A model generated the notes under the pieces. It was not told the origin of the DNA, did not search any database, and was given only the letters and a program-made list of their open reading frames with translations. DNA of 64,000 nucleotides from Galeruca laticollis (Eukaryota; Arthropoda; Insecta; Coleoptera; Chrysomelidae): the NCBI GenBank assembly GCA_963921935.1, contig OY998180.1:209354744-209418743 (forward strand), read 5' to 3'. Position numbers and translations under genes: made by a program. Below are positions 26,701 to 38,184 of the stretch, piece by piece (position 1 is the first letter of the stretch; the number at the start of each line of letters is the position of its first letter).

Positions 26701-27022
26701 GGTGACGTTAAAAAAACCAAAATGTGTTCCTTCAGGAGGGATTTTAGCTAAGTATTAATTTATGTTGTTAATTTAAACTCAATTTTGCAATGTGTCAATT
26801 TTTTCAGTGTTTCAATTTTTCAATTTTTTACTTGTTCACTTTTTCAATTTTTTGGTTTCCTATTGCATTTTAATTCAATGTTGAGGCATTGATTTTAACT
26901 TTAACTTAAATCGGAGGTGATTACTATGTATCCTGTTTTCTTTGATTTCTTATAATTCAAACATGCAACGTTGAAAAAGAAAGAAATAGTCTTTCGAAAG
27001 CGCTCGGTTTTGTATAACAAGG
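23701..27022 (-). mobile_element. Penelope-like element with 0.9-kb inverted terminal arms
   Basis: The arms 23701-24612 and 26086-27022 are inverted copies of each other. The inner 1.5 kb holds one open minus-strand ORF (26054-24900): RT palm FYRQIFGVPMGSPVSPIFAQ and KYVDDIITAVP, FLDTKVIRTN, SGRYMNYMSYHP, then the GIY-YIG part VVYQIPCMNCEKTYIGETSQ and KNRLVQHKSDSRLGKRKCAL, ending IYTYLLHFTNV. The RT N-terminus is lost because the right arm replaces it. Each arm has the hairpin motif TTGAAAAA, GAAAG ... CTTTC, GAAAGC (26971-27002 plus; 23721-23752 minus). The sister strand element at 27023 begins exactly where the right arm ends. Confidence 0.88.
24900..26054 (-). CDS. PLE ORF fragment: reverse transcriptase palm/thumb plus GIY-YIG endonuclease
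   Basis: This 384-codon open frame is uninterrupted and keeps the RT catalytic YVDD and the GIY-YIG type motif TYIGETSQ with the downstream NRL..H. It is N-terminally truncated: PLE ORFs of this type normally begin about 350-400 residues further upstream, as in the neighbour at 27096. The given start is just the first Met after the break, so the protein is unlikely to be functional. Confidence 0.75.
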   Translation of the reverse strand: MVDFISNNTCFVFDKQFYRQIFGVPMGSPVSPIFAQFVMDDLIADCLNKVNFHIPFLKKYVDDIITAVPNNQVGTILNIFNSYHHNIQFTVEEERDRFVPFLDTKVIRTNSNTLILDWYKKPTFSGRYMNYMSYHPYKMKMNLVLGLKNRIKKISHPSCLQKNYRELFDILLQNSYPSHILKKLIFNTQSDRTVLGGMSRDRNHTKGENQPNVVFGSIPYLGEISDKIIKHFKDISTVKIAQKSAQPLNQLFTKLKHKDETLQRTNVVYQIPCMNCEKTYIGETSQNLKNRLVQHKSDSRLGKRKCALAEHIIDETHHVDFGNCEILEVERNRNKRKFLEMYHIQVNDLTMNKKSDIDDISKIYTYLLHFTNVNPASSDDSSLS

Positions 27023-30000
27023 ACTGAAATCCCCGTTATCCCCACCTATATAGCATTTTTCAGTCGTTATATAAAAAAAATTTTTTCATTACACAATGGG
27101 GTTCTATGAAGACATTCGATCCATATATGGTCAAGATTGTACCAAAAAAATCAAAGAATGGAGTAACATCAACAAAAAATTAGCTACATACCGGAACAGA
27201 AGAATCTTTCTACTAGAATGTAGACGAAATGGTATCATACCTTCACATATAATAAACAATACAAAAAATTTGAACATCCTAATCGAATCAAATAACAATA
27301 ATAATACTCAAGAAATTCACACATTTAATGAAAAATTAACTAAGAAAATTCTGAATTTAGAAATTAAAATTACTCACAATAACTTAAAAAATTTAGAAAC
27401 TTATTTTTTGAAATTAACAAATTCTCTCGAACAAACCATATCAAAAAATATTTGGCTAGAATATACAAAAAGACAAAAAACTTATTACAATAAGATTTTC
27501 AATGAAATCAAAATAAAGAATATTAACAAAATAAAACGATTAAAACTATGTTCATATGAAGAAATCAAAATAAATGAAAACTGGTTAAAAAATCTCACTA
27601 ATATTGATATACCAGAAGACATTAAACATTTCCTTGCCCTAGGTTATAAATTCAGCTTACCACCAACTACAAAAGACATATCAATTGCTAAATTACTATC
27701 TGATATAGAATGCCTAATCACTGGGTTCAATCATGAAAAGAAAAATATTTTCCGAGCAAAAATAACTAACATGATTACTAATTTTTTCCAAAAACCTCTT
27801 AACAATAATCATTTTTTAAACTCTATATACCAAAAAACTAAAACTTTTTTTAAAAACAATCCAAATTTTATTCTAACAAAATCAGACAAAGGTAATATCA
27901 CAGTAATTATGAATAAAGAAGAATATCTTGAAAAATCTTATGATATTCTCAATGACCCTAACTCATATATCAAACTTAATAGAGATCCTACTGTAACTAT
28001 ACAACAAAAAGCTAATAATTTGATATCAGATTTAAAAAAATTAAAAATGATCAATAAAGAAGAAGCTAAAAAATATATGATATACAGTTCAGTATCACCT
28101 AAATATTATGGCCTACCTAAAATTCACAAATCCACAATGAAACTCAGACCTATTATTTCTTAAATTAATGCACCAAACAGTAAAATAGCAAAAATGATAA
28201 CCGATATTCTAACCAACGCATATAACTTTGAAAATAATTTTTATATCAAAGATTCATTTGATTTTTCTTCAATCATAAATGAAAAACAACTTCCACCAGA
28301 TTACATATTAATCAGTCTAGATGTTGTATCCTTATTCAGTAATATTCCTATAAAATTAGTAACGAATAGTATCATCAAGAGATGGAATAAAATTAAAGGT
28401 TATTGTAACATTCCACAAAATAAATTCTTATCAATAATCGACTTTATATTTAACTCAAGTTATTTTTCATTTCAAGGATGTTACTATAAACAAATTCTTG
28501 GCACACCAATGGGAGCTACTATTTCTCCAATAATAGCACAATATGTAATGGATGATCTTCTTGAAGTTATTCTCCCAAAACTATCATTTAATATACCATT
28601 TTTAAAAAAATTTGTTGATGACATAATTTGTGCTATACCAGTTAATAAATCAGATGAAATATTAGAAAAAGTAAATAGTTATAATGAAAATTTACAATTT
28701 ACAGTTGAATTTGAAAAAAATAATAGCATTCCATTTTTAGACACTAAAATAATCCGTAAAAACGATAACACTTTGATTACCGATTGGTATATAAAACCAA
28801 CAAATTCAGGAAGGTATATAAACTATCATTCTTTTCATACAAAGAAAATGAAAATTAATCTCATTATTTGTTTAAAAAATAGAATTGAAAAACTAGTTCA
28901 CCCTTCTTTAAAACAAAAAAATTTAAGAATTTTACGTGATATCTTATTAGAAAATTCTTATCCTAAATCACTTCTAAATAGAATTCTTTTCAACACTATT
29001 TCTGATAGAACTATTCATGATAATATCTCTAGCAATGAAACAGATAGGAATACAAATGTAGAAAATATTAATTACCTTTCAATTCCAAATATTGAAAATT
29101 TATCAAAGAACATAATAAAACTTTTCAAAAATGAAACTAATATAAAGATAACACAGAAAAATATAAAAACGATTGGAAATTTAAATAGTAAATTGAAAGA
29201 TTCTACACCTGACTTAAAAAAATCAAATGTAGTAAATAAAATGCAATAACTGTGATCTTAACTACATCGGTACCAGCTCTAGAAATTTGACTAATCGCAT
29301 CACATCTCATAAAAGTGATATAAAACTTAACAAAAAATCATGTGCATTAACACAGCATTCCATCGAAACAGGCCATAAAATGTTATTTAATGAAGCTAAA
29401 GTTCTACATACTGAACAAAATATGTCTAAAAGATATTTTCTTGAAATGGTTGAAATCAACAAGGCAAATAATAGTATGAATAAGAAAAGTGACATTGAAA
29501 ATCTTAGTAATATTTATAGCTACCTTTTGAATATTGAACAAAATAGATAATTTTTCATTATTTATATGATTATTTCATAAAAATTAAATTCACTTCTATT
29601 AAGGTCAAAATATAAGAAATTATTTGTCAAAGTCATTTTCACAGGTTATAATCTAACCTTATTTCCTTTTCTATTAACGTCAAAAACAAATTATCTGTCA
29701 AAATCATTTTATAAGGTTATAATCTAACCTCAAATTCAAACTTCATTAAATAATTATAAAGTAACCTAAAAAAATTAAAATAACTAAGTAACGAACAAAC
29801 AAATTATGTATCGATTTGTCTTATGTGAAATATGACATCAAGTATATTATAATTATATTTATTTTTACATTTACAAATTTTTTAATGATTATTTATATTG
29901 AATTTACTTAAAATATTTTACATGTAAGTACTTATATTTATTTCTCTATTTTTAAATCATATTTATATTTGTATATGTATTATAGTGCCCTGAAGAAGTG

Positions 30001-30127
30001 TCAAAAGGACACGAAAGCTTGGCGGCATTTTGTAAATAAAAGATCTTGGCGTTGATTCTTTGTACTGAAATCCCCGTTATCCCCACCTATATAGCATTTT
30101 TCAGTCGTTATATAAAAAAATTTTTTT
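27023..30127 (+). mobile_element. Nearly complete Penelope-like element flanked by 64-bp direct repeats
   Basis: About 64 bp starting ACTGAAATCCCCGTTATCCC occurs at 27023-27086 and again at 30064-30126 in the same orientation. Between them lies one ORF track from 27096 to 29550 with only two lesions: an in-frame TAA at 28161-28163 and a frameshift near 29235. A hammerhead-like hairpin at 29986-30027 lies between ORF and right repeat. A (TA)n tract (30130-30222) adjoins. This is the most complete PLE in the window and gives the reference layout: short repeat, N-terminal domain, RT, GIY-YIG, 3' region with hairpin, repeat. Confidence 0.88.
27096..29550 (+). pseudogene. Penelope-like RT/GIY-YIG ORF (one stop, one frameshift)
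   Basis: The start Met at 27096 follows the 64-bp terminal repeat by 9 bp. Residues 1-230 form a Lys/Asn-rich N-terminal region. RT motifs follow: ILTKSDKGNITVIM (about 27870), YYGLPKIHKSTMKLRPIIS (just before the stop at 28161), PPDYILISLDVVSLFSNIP, QILGTPMGATISPIIAQYVM and KKFVDDIICAIP, then IPFLDTKIIRK. The C-terminal GIY-YIG domain is cut by a frameshift (VVNKMQ at 29232; then KCNNCDLNYIGTSSRNLTNR in another frame) and ends IYSYLLNIEQNR. PLE RTs copy their own RNA with the help of the endonuclease nick. The copy is inactive as read but recent-looking. Confidence 0.85.
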
Positions 30128-30129
30128 TT

Positions 30130-30137
30130 ATATATAC

Positions 30138-30222
<85 letters not shown>
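30130..30222. repeat. (TA)n microsatellite
   Basis: A TA tract follows the right terminal repeat of the PLE. Ile-Tyr frames here are not genes. Confidence 0.95.
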
Positions 30223-30227
<5 letters not shown>

Positions 30228-30229
30228 AT

Positions 30230-31750
30230 ATTCTATGTTTTATAATATTTGCCCCACGTTTGTGTGACAAATGATTATATTTCGATATTTTAATAATTAT
30301 ATTATGATTTTATCTATATGGATTTTTAATTTGTAGATGCCACAATTTATGATTGTAACTACACTCTTGTGAATATGCCTTTACCACTGAATGTAACCTA
30401 TTGAAATTTTTGACAGCAGTTGTCAAATTAATATGCCCGGCTCAGATGAATATTAAATTTTATAATTGTGAAAGATAAGTCAATACACAATCGACTCACT
30501 CACTCTTATTTCAGGGAGGGATCAAAAATTTCAAATAATAACTCAAATTTTTAAAGAATTTTCCAAATTACGTATTACGCTATTCCAAATCTAGAGTAAC
30601 TGTTTGTTCAATATACTATAAGACAATTAATTAAATTATCTTATGACATATATGATTTTACTGTCAGGAAATTAACCAAATGTCACTTATTATATCAAAA
30701 TTTCTATAGCCTGAAAATTATCAAATACAATGCGAAATGAATATAAAATGAGTACCAAAGAGTGATTGGGATTCAAATTTATATAATATATTATCAAATA
30801 ACAAATTACAAAAATTAGAACTTTTCAAAAATATTATAAACGTAGAAACAAAGATAGAATTTTCTATCAACCTTAAAATTACAACAACCTATAATTATAA
30901 ATCTACTCGCTAAATAATTTATCAAAGTTCAAAATGTTTGATTATATACTTGATGTATATCAATGTCAAAATACGCAAATTTCCGTTTAAATTGTCTATT
31001 CCAAAATTATCTTCGCTTGACGTTGAATTTTATTTCAGTAACGTTACTGTACTTTCAATCGAATTTATTACCATAAGATGCATCTAATTTTGAAATATTT
31101 TTAATAAAGGCCTATTAATTCTCGAGAAATAATGTAAATAAACTGGACAGGACTCACCAACTAGGTACTGGTTAACTCGTTCGTATTCTAAACCGTGTTT
31201 AGAATTCAGGAACAACTTTCTAAATTAATAATTTAGAAATCGGAAAATCACTCGCACTTTATCGATGCAATTCGTTGCGAATTATACACGCACTGGCTTT
31301 ACAATGCAGGATTTGATGATTTGATAATATTCATAAAAATTACTATGATATTTTTAAATAAATTTGAGGCAACTCTTATTTCGATGTTGCCTCGTGGGGA
31401 TATCAAAATCAACTAACTCAACTTTCTATATAAATAATTCTCCTCTCCTTTGGTTACCAAAAAATTCTTTTTTTTTTAAATATAAATTTACGTTCTCCTA
31501 TAACAAAGAGAGATTTTCATTCTTTTAGTAAAATTGCAATTTTGCTAACAGAGACATCTGTATTCTTGTTTTCAAATCGTTATAAAGTATATTCTGCATT
31601 AATGTCATCCGAAATTGAAATGTCAAAATTTATTTGTATATTGAAACTTTAAAATTATTGATAATACAGTGTGTATCACTAGTATTACATCCAAATATGC
31701 ATAATTTTCCTCATTTCAATATTTTCTTTAGAATGTAGATAGAGGATATG

Positions 31751-31755
<5 letters not shown>
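30230..31755. other. No gene recognised
   Basis: AT-rich intronic DNA; no coding signal or element ends supported. Confidence 0.5.

Positions 31756-31756
<1 letters not shown>

Positions 31757-31838
<82 letters not shown>
31757..31838. repeat. (TA)n microsatellite
   Basis: A TA tract of about 80 bp; open frames over it are artefacts. Confidence 0.95.
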
Positions 31839-31841
<3 letters not shown>

Positions 31842-32013
31842 TCTGACCATTTTACGCGAAGAAGCAAGATAATGGGTACCCTATTCACCAGTGATTACAG
31901 CCTTCTTTGTGTGCGACTAGTTTGATGATTTATTGAAATCTATTAGAGTCATCACGTACACGACACTTATTGTCATGCTAATTCATTACATAAGTACGAA
32001 ACGATAGCATACC

Positions 32014-32061
32014 CAAGTGCTGACGAGCTCAAAAGGTCGAAACCATTGTTGGAAGTTCTTG
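32014..32061 (+). ncRNA. Hammerhead-ribozyme-like motif (isolated)
   Basis: CTGACGA at 32020 is followed by a short imperfect stem-loop (GCTC AAAA GGTC) and GAAAC, the order of hammerhead core, stem II and GAAA. Upstream CAAG (32014) can pair with CTTG (32058-32061) as stem I, and CCA/TGG can form a very short stem III. One stem II pair is a mismatch and the expected UH cleavage dinucleotide is not obvious, so activity is uncertain. No RT or endonuclease ORF lies next to it. Confidence 0.4.
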
Positions 32062-32069
32062 TAATTCAA

Positions 32070-33260
32070 AGATGTGTATCAAACATCTTTCACTGTCACG
32101 TTTTTCAAGGGAAATTAAATTCAATATTTTTGTCGCTGTAGGTAATTGTTTTTTTTCCTTCAACAAACGATCAGAGTTTGTTGGAACATATTTTCGACCA
32201 TATAGAGATGTTAGTCATCGATATAAAACAATCAGATGAGTAACAAAACTAAAATAACATACTGTTATTAACAATAAGCAAAGCAATATACGAACCAGTA
32301 CTAACAGATGGATGTGATAACTGGATACTAAATAAACGTCAAAAAACAATAATTCTAGTAGTACAACCGGGGCATCCAAGACGAGTATAAAAATAATAGA
32401 TAGATGAGAAACAGAAATAGAAGAAAGATATTGAAAACGAAACTGATATTAGAGATAATTATAGAATATAAGTGAGGATAGTTGGCGACCACAATAAGAA
32501 TGGACTACAGAACGATATGAGCAAATAATCGTAATTTCAACAAACTATAAGATTTGTAAATATTTTTAATTTTTGGAAAAAAATTCTTTTAGATTTTAGA
32601 TCCGTGTACATAATTTATTTTAGAAAGTATATCATTGTTCTGATTATTATTCTTATTTTTATTCATTAGAGAAACCCAATACTGAACAGTGTATGGAAAG
32701 TCTACCTAAATTCTTTAACTAGTAATGAGTGTGTAATTGAAACTTAGTATGCGTCGCCAAATACACACGAAAGTTGAATGAAATAATAAGGATTCAGAAT
32801 GAGTACCTATTGTTAGGAAATCAGTCTTTACATATCCGATACAGTTATATAACCTAAAAATACATCAGCAGTAGAAAATCGTACTCTCAATTAGAGAGAG
32901 ATATTTAGAGAACATAATACGTGGATATGATTTTAATATTTTGTTATTACATATTGAAAATTCATTACAATATAATAAATGATAATAACAACTGTATTAA
33001 CAAGCCTGTATACTATGAAATTATTTATATACTTACTCACTTTTTATTGTTGCTTACAATTAAATAGAAAAGCTAAAGAAAATTTGAAGGGTTTCTATTT
33101 AATATACATTAGAAAAGCTATTAAAATTTAACGATTACTTCTTTTGTTGCTATTTCTAGAACAAGCTCTTCCTTTTCACGATCATTATTTTTATATGTGG
33201 TAAAAAATTTAGACCATTTTATATAATGTGGGCTCGTGGAAGTCGAACATACTTATTTGT
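32070..33260. other. No gene recognised
   Basis: AT-rich intronic DNA. At 33269 CAGGGTGTCTCAACTAC after TA resembles a Tc1/mariner-type terminal repeat, but no partner end was found. Confidence 0.45.
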
Positions 33261-33689
33261 ATATAACATACAGGGTGTCTCAACTACAATTTGCACCCCC
33301 AAATATTTCGATTTTTGTTAAAATTTTGAGAAAATGTCAAAACAGGGCAATTTTAACCTACAGGGGGCTGAATTTTTCTCGTAGTTTCAAATTTCTTTTT
33401 TCATCAATCAAGCGCCCAGAACCGCCGCTTGAAAAACCATAAATGGCAAGTAGTGTCAAGTAATACATCATTTAGAGGCTGCTTACATTGTGTAGGCAAC
33501 CATTATTTTGAATGATTTTCTTTTGGAAAATACTAAATTCTTTCAGGATCATGGGGATTTCTGAAATTGGCAATTCTGAACATTCTCATTCAAAATTTTA
33601 ACAAGTTTTTTGTTATGTTAAAGGCGAAAATTATATCGCATTTTTTTTAAATTTAAGAATAGAAAATTATGATTTTAGAGCGTTACAAA

Positions 33690-34620
33690 AATTAATGTCT
33701 ACGGCAGTTTGGTACGTCCTGGTCGTAGTTGGCTGTGTCCTGGTCGTAGCTTTGGTCCGTAGCCTGAAAAATTTCGTCATCCTCGTCCTCGTTTTCAATG
33801 CGGATTTCCGGCATATTTCCGCAAGATTCTCAGTTGCAGAAGCCACATACTACCGAACATTTAAGTCCAGCCTTTCGGCAGCTGCATGCCCCACCACACC
33901 CCTTTTTGCAGTTACAAAATACCGATTTTAATAAGGAATCGGGAGCTGGTTTTTCCGCCATTGTTATGGGACTGCCATACTTCCAATCCCAGTCTTCTCT
34001 ATGCCTCTCTATTTCTGTACTTTTTGGTGCGTCGTAAAGGCGTGGAATTGCGCCGCATCTTTTGTAGGTGGCAAAGAAGCAAGATTAAATTTGCTTTTCA
34101 GCGTATATTTGGCAAATCGTTGAAACAAATCTGTTCCAAACTCTCTTTATCCATGTTACTACCATATAAAGCTACAAGGAAGCGTACTCCGGCATCGACA
34201 ATCTCCTCTGGCGTGGCATCTTCTTGGTTGAAAATTTCAATTATTTCAATCAGCGTAGAAAATTTAGTTTTTCCCTGATTGAATAGGGATGACGTAGTGT
34301 CACAACCACTGAAGGCATGCAGGAACAGAATGTGTTTGGTTGTTTCTTCGTATTTGAGGCTACTTGCTGAATATATTCACTCAGCAGTTTTTCCTCTTCC
34401 AGGTTTACGGAAGTAGATAGAATTGTCGGCTAATGCTAAGGCTGTCAGAAGTACTAAAAGCTCAAAGTCTTCCCCGACCATAAAAACAGCATCAAATATT
34501 GATTCACTGTATAATGAAATGGCAGTGTTGACAATGAGCACATCGGCATCATCTTCAGCTTGTTTAACTATAAATGCTGCCAGCTCAAATTTGTTCTTCA
34601 GCATCAATATGAGATGAACT
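33690..34620 (-). pseudogene. Broken repeat-family ORF with Cys-rich CXC-like C-terminus
   Basis: In minus order: FELAAFIVKQAEDDADVLIV, VFMVGEDFELLVLLTALALA, NSIYFRKPGRGKTAE then stop, HILFLHAFSGCDTTSSLFNQ, TPEEIVDAGVRFLVALYG, LILLPPTKDAAQFHAF, and in another frame CNCKKGCGGACSCRKAGLKC with SVVCGFCN and SCGN. I recall the FSGCDTTS and LPPT.DA..FH blocks plus the CXC-type Cys cluster (as in tesmin/TSO1 domains) from an ORF family that is highly repeated in insect genomes. Its role is unknown to me; mobile-element origin is likely. At least two stops or frameshifts disable it. The N-terminal part is missing. Confidence 0.6.
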
Positions 34621-34629
34621 TTATTTATT

Positions 34630-35400
34630 TAAATTATTTATTTTAGTTATCAACAGCCAAATAACAAAATATAATATTTTTTTTCTTCAAATAGTGCAAC
34701 ATCACGGAGCTGTAACTCCTAACATGTGAGTGCTAAAAATTTTTTTTCTACACAAAATTTTGTCCTCTTTAAGTTTGTATGAAACATCTTTTGCCGTGAA
34801 AGCCACCGTTTTTGAGTTATTGTCTAAAAACCAAATTTATGTACCTAAAATCCAAGATGGTGGCTTGAGCGCGTGCGCCCGGAGGTCGAAAACTTGGATT
34901 TTTCATTAGGGTTCCAAGTCTAACAACATACCAAAAAGTCGCTACTACCCCACCTTTTGCATTCAAACACCCCTTTTTGATACCCACGTAGTGGACTGTA
35001 ATTGAAGTTGAATATTTTATTCTTTAGGTGGCTACGCCTTCGATCTTGTTTTATGTGAATGGAGGTTACGTGTATGTGGGCTAAGATTTTGTGGGCTTGT
35101 GGTTGAATCCGTCATACTGGGAATTACAAATTTTATATTTATACTCAAGAGAAAATGCCTAGTAGAAAGATGCCCGCTCCAAAGTGTTTAATGCTAATGA
35201 CATTAATAGTATCTATACATCTCGTAACTCCAAATTAAATAGTACGACTATACTAAATGATGTAAGTAAAGAGAAACTTCAAATTATATGCAAAAATTTA
35301 CTCTATAAATGACCCTTCAATTAACGAGAACGAAACCAGGTACCTTCCACAAAAATAGTTTGAAAGGATAGAATACCGAGAAAAAGTATAATTATATAAA
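34630..35400. other. No gene recognised; possible flank of the preceding repeat family
   Basis: Contains CAAGATGGTGGCTTGAGCGC followed by a GC-rich stretch, which looks like old repeat sequence. No ORF or splice-bounded exon is convincing. Confidence 0.4.
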
Positions 35401-35406
35401 AGTATA

Positions 35407-37881
35407 CAGGGTGTCCCGGGACTAATGGGAAAAAAGTCAGGAGCGTATAATCTGAGCCAAAATAATGTTATTACTTCATATAAACTTTTTCTATGCAGGC
35501 CCTCGTTTTGGAGTTATAAGCCCCCAAAGTTTTAATTTTGAATTGGGTTTCAATTTTTATTTTTTGTACTAGTTATTTGATCTTTATAAAATTTACGGCA
35601 AAGCTATAATGTACGTGTACGTTTATTTTGGAAAGGTAAACAGATTTACAGTTGTGTCTTGAAGCCAGGGACGGACTACCCGCAATGGCTAGTGATACAA
35701 AACTTTTGTAGGGATGGCACACCCTGTATGTATATATCGAAATTGACTTCCTCACACATTACGCTAACGAAAAGGTACTCTTGTTGGAATTCGATAAAAT
35801 AAGCCGTTTGGCTAATATTTACCGTTTTATTAATGCACTAACTACCAATTTACCTAACTAACTTATTAATACGATGTCCAAGATTTGCCTACAGTACTAC
35901 AAAAAAATAATTTGATGATAGCATATGATAGAAACATTAAGAACTCATTTAATGAGAATCAAATAGGAACGGAAACAACGTAATTAGTTGCGTTTAATCA
36001 AAATTACGAACACAACATTATTAAGCCATTAAGAAAACCTCTAAAAAGACAAGTTCAAAAACATTTGACAAAAACTAATTCCTAAACAACAACAAAAACT
36101 AACGTTATTGTAATAAGTGTTCAATATCAGCTCCTCCCACTTCCACGCACATTCTAAGTCTACGAAGGTTGTTTCTTTGCACTTGAAAGAGCAATCCCAT
36201 ATTATTTCTAATAACATTGCAGTGTAAGATAATTCTGTCTATTAAATCTTGCCTTGTTTGCACAGGTGTTGCGTATACCTTACTTTTGAGATAACCCCAG
36301 AGAAAGAAATGTGTATAGGATTAACGTCTCCTGATCGCGGTGGCCATTGAAAAGGGCCTCCACGACCAATCCATCTATTAGGAAACCTTGTGTGTAAATG
36401 CTGGCGTAAATCTAAACTGAAATGAGGAGTGGCCCCATCATGCATGAACCATAAATTCCTACGAGTTTGTAGAGGCACATCATCAAACAGGTTCCATAAC
36501 TCATTTTGCAAAAACTCCAAATATCTCTGACCGGTCAAAGTACCGTCAATAAAGTACGGTCCTATCAAATGATTGCCCAAACATTAACCATGAATCTATT
36601 CTGGTTCCTAGTTTGGATAATGCCATGTGGATTCACATCATCCCATAAATGCATATTGTGAGAATTAATGAATCCATCTCTGGTGAAACCAGATTCGTCC
36701 GTAAAAAGAACGTTACTAATAAATGTATTGTCTGCTTGTTGTTGTCGCAGAAACCACTGGCTATACTCAATTCGTGCAGGATAATCAGCGACTGTGTACT
36801 TTTTTCATGTGAAAAGGATATAAAAGCTGTTCTTTTAAGACGCGATGAACAACTGATTTCGAGACGTTATGTTCTCTCGATAATTTTCGTAAACTCGATG
36901 ATGGTTCATTATCAACTGCATTTAACAAGTCCTGTTCAACTGCCACAGTACGTACGCTTCGTACTGGACCTTCTCCACCGTTTTTGGCACTAAATTTTGT
37001 TTTGTATACATGGAAAATTACATTTACTTATTTATACCTGTTTCTCGTAACCTGAGATCAATACGCTCAAACATTCGTCTGTCTGGCAATGCTCTGTTTG
37101 CAAAATGCTCTGCATAAAGCCTTCTGGCTTCTAAACAGTTTCGAGAAGCCAGTCCATACATTAAATGCAATTCTGCGCACTCAATAAAAGTGAATTCTGC
37201 CATAGTAACTGTTAAATTAAGGACTTATGAATTATTGACTACGAACTATTCTACACAACGTTTGACCAAATTATCCTATGGTTAGTTCATAAACGGTAAA
37301 AACACTTTTAAAAAGTTTCTACCAACTTTCGAATTAATAAGTCGTTAATGTTTTTCATCTTCTGCTATCGTTAAATTATTTTGTTGTAGTACTGTAGGTG
37401 TAAATCTTGGACATCGTTTTAATAAGTTAGTTAGGTAAATTGGTACGTAGTGCATTAATAAAACTGTAAATACTAGCCAAACGGCTCATTTTATCGAGTT
37501 CCAACAAGAGTACCTTTTCGTTAGCTTAATGTGTGGGGAAGTCAATTTCGATAATTTAATACAGGGTATGCCATCCCTGCAAAATTTTTGGATCACTTAC
37601 CATTGCGGGTAGTCCGTCCCTGGCTTCAAGGCACAACTGTAAATCTATTTACCTTTCCAAAATATGCATACACGTACACTATAGCTTTGCCGTACATTTT
37701 AGGAAGATCAAACAACTAGTACAAATAATAATAATTAAAACCAAATTCAAAATTCAAACTTTGGAGGCCTATAACTCGAAAACGAGGGCCTGCATAGAAA
37801 AAGTTTATATGAAATACTAACATTATTTTGGCTCATATTATACGCTCCTGACTTTTTTCCCATTAGTCCCGGGACACCCTG
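35407..37881 (-). mobile_element. Long-TIR Tc1/mariner-superfamily transposon (WIGRGGP type)
   Basis: Ends CAGGGTGTCCCGGGACTAAT are inverted at 35407 and 37881, each flanked by a TA duplication (35405-35406, 37882-37883). The inverted repeats extend about 470 bp inward on both sides, with moderate divergence. A transposase gene fills the middle on the minus strand (36105-37203). The element lies inside a trh intron; its right end is only 108 bp from the trh exon at 37990-38079, on the donor side. Confidence 0.9.
36105..37203 (-). pseudogene. Transposase pseudogene, Tc1/mariner superfamily
   Basis: From ATG at 37203: MAEFTFIECAELHLMYGLAS with a THAP-less HTH-like N-terminus, then a stop after about 60 codons. 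It resumes with SSSLRKLSREHNVSKSVVHR (second HTH), VLFTDESGFTRDGF (first Asp), LWFMHDGATPHFS (second Asp), WIGRGGPFQWPPRSGDVNPI (third Asp; other members read RSPDLNP) and ends VEVGGADIEHLLQ at 36105. By count there are 36 residues between the second and third Asp. At least three frameshifts or stops make it dead. The WIGRGGP block marks a clade common in insects. Confidence 0.85.
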
Positions 37882-37989
37882 TATACAGATATTTCTAAAT
37901 ATTTTTACTTTGCTAGACATGCATTGGATTCCAGCTAATATTTAAGATAAAACTGAGCTACAAAAATTGTTGATAAAAATATATCTTAC

Positions 37990-38079
37990 TTGTGAGAGTC
38001 CTAAATATATTGATACTGTTTCTGAAATATATAAAAATCGGCCGTCAGATGCCACAGCCAAAGCGAATCCATCCAAAGA
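37990..38079 (-). CDS. trh: trachealess (trh) exon: PAS-A core
   Basis: A 90-bp exon with acceptor TTTTTTTTCAG before 38079 and donor GTAAGA after 37990 encodes exactly 30 codons, [20 protein letters not shown] followed by [10 protein letters not shown]. This is the PAS-A start of trachealess/NPAS3; fly trh differs by very little here. Splice phases are 0 on both sides. The intron to the upstream exon is only 105 bp (38080-38184); the intron to the downstream exon is 21.7 kb and full of mobile elements. Confidence 0.95.
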
Positions 38080-38184
38080 CTGAAAAAAAAAGAGTAAATC
38101 AATAAATAATCAAACGCAAATGATCATATCTATTAAGCAATTTAAAAGTTATAATCTATAATTAAATATGATTGTTTTAAATAC

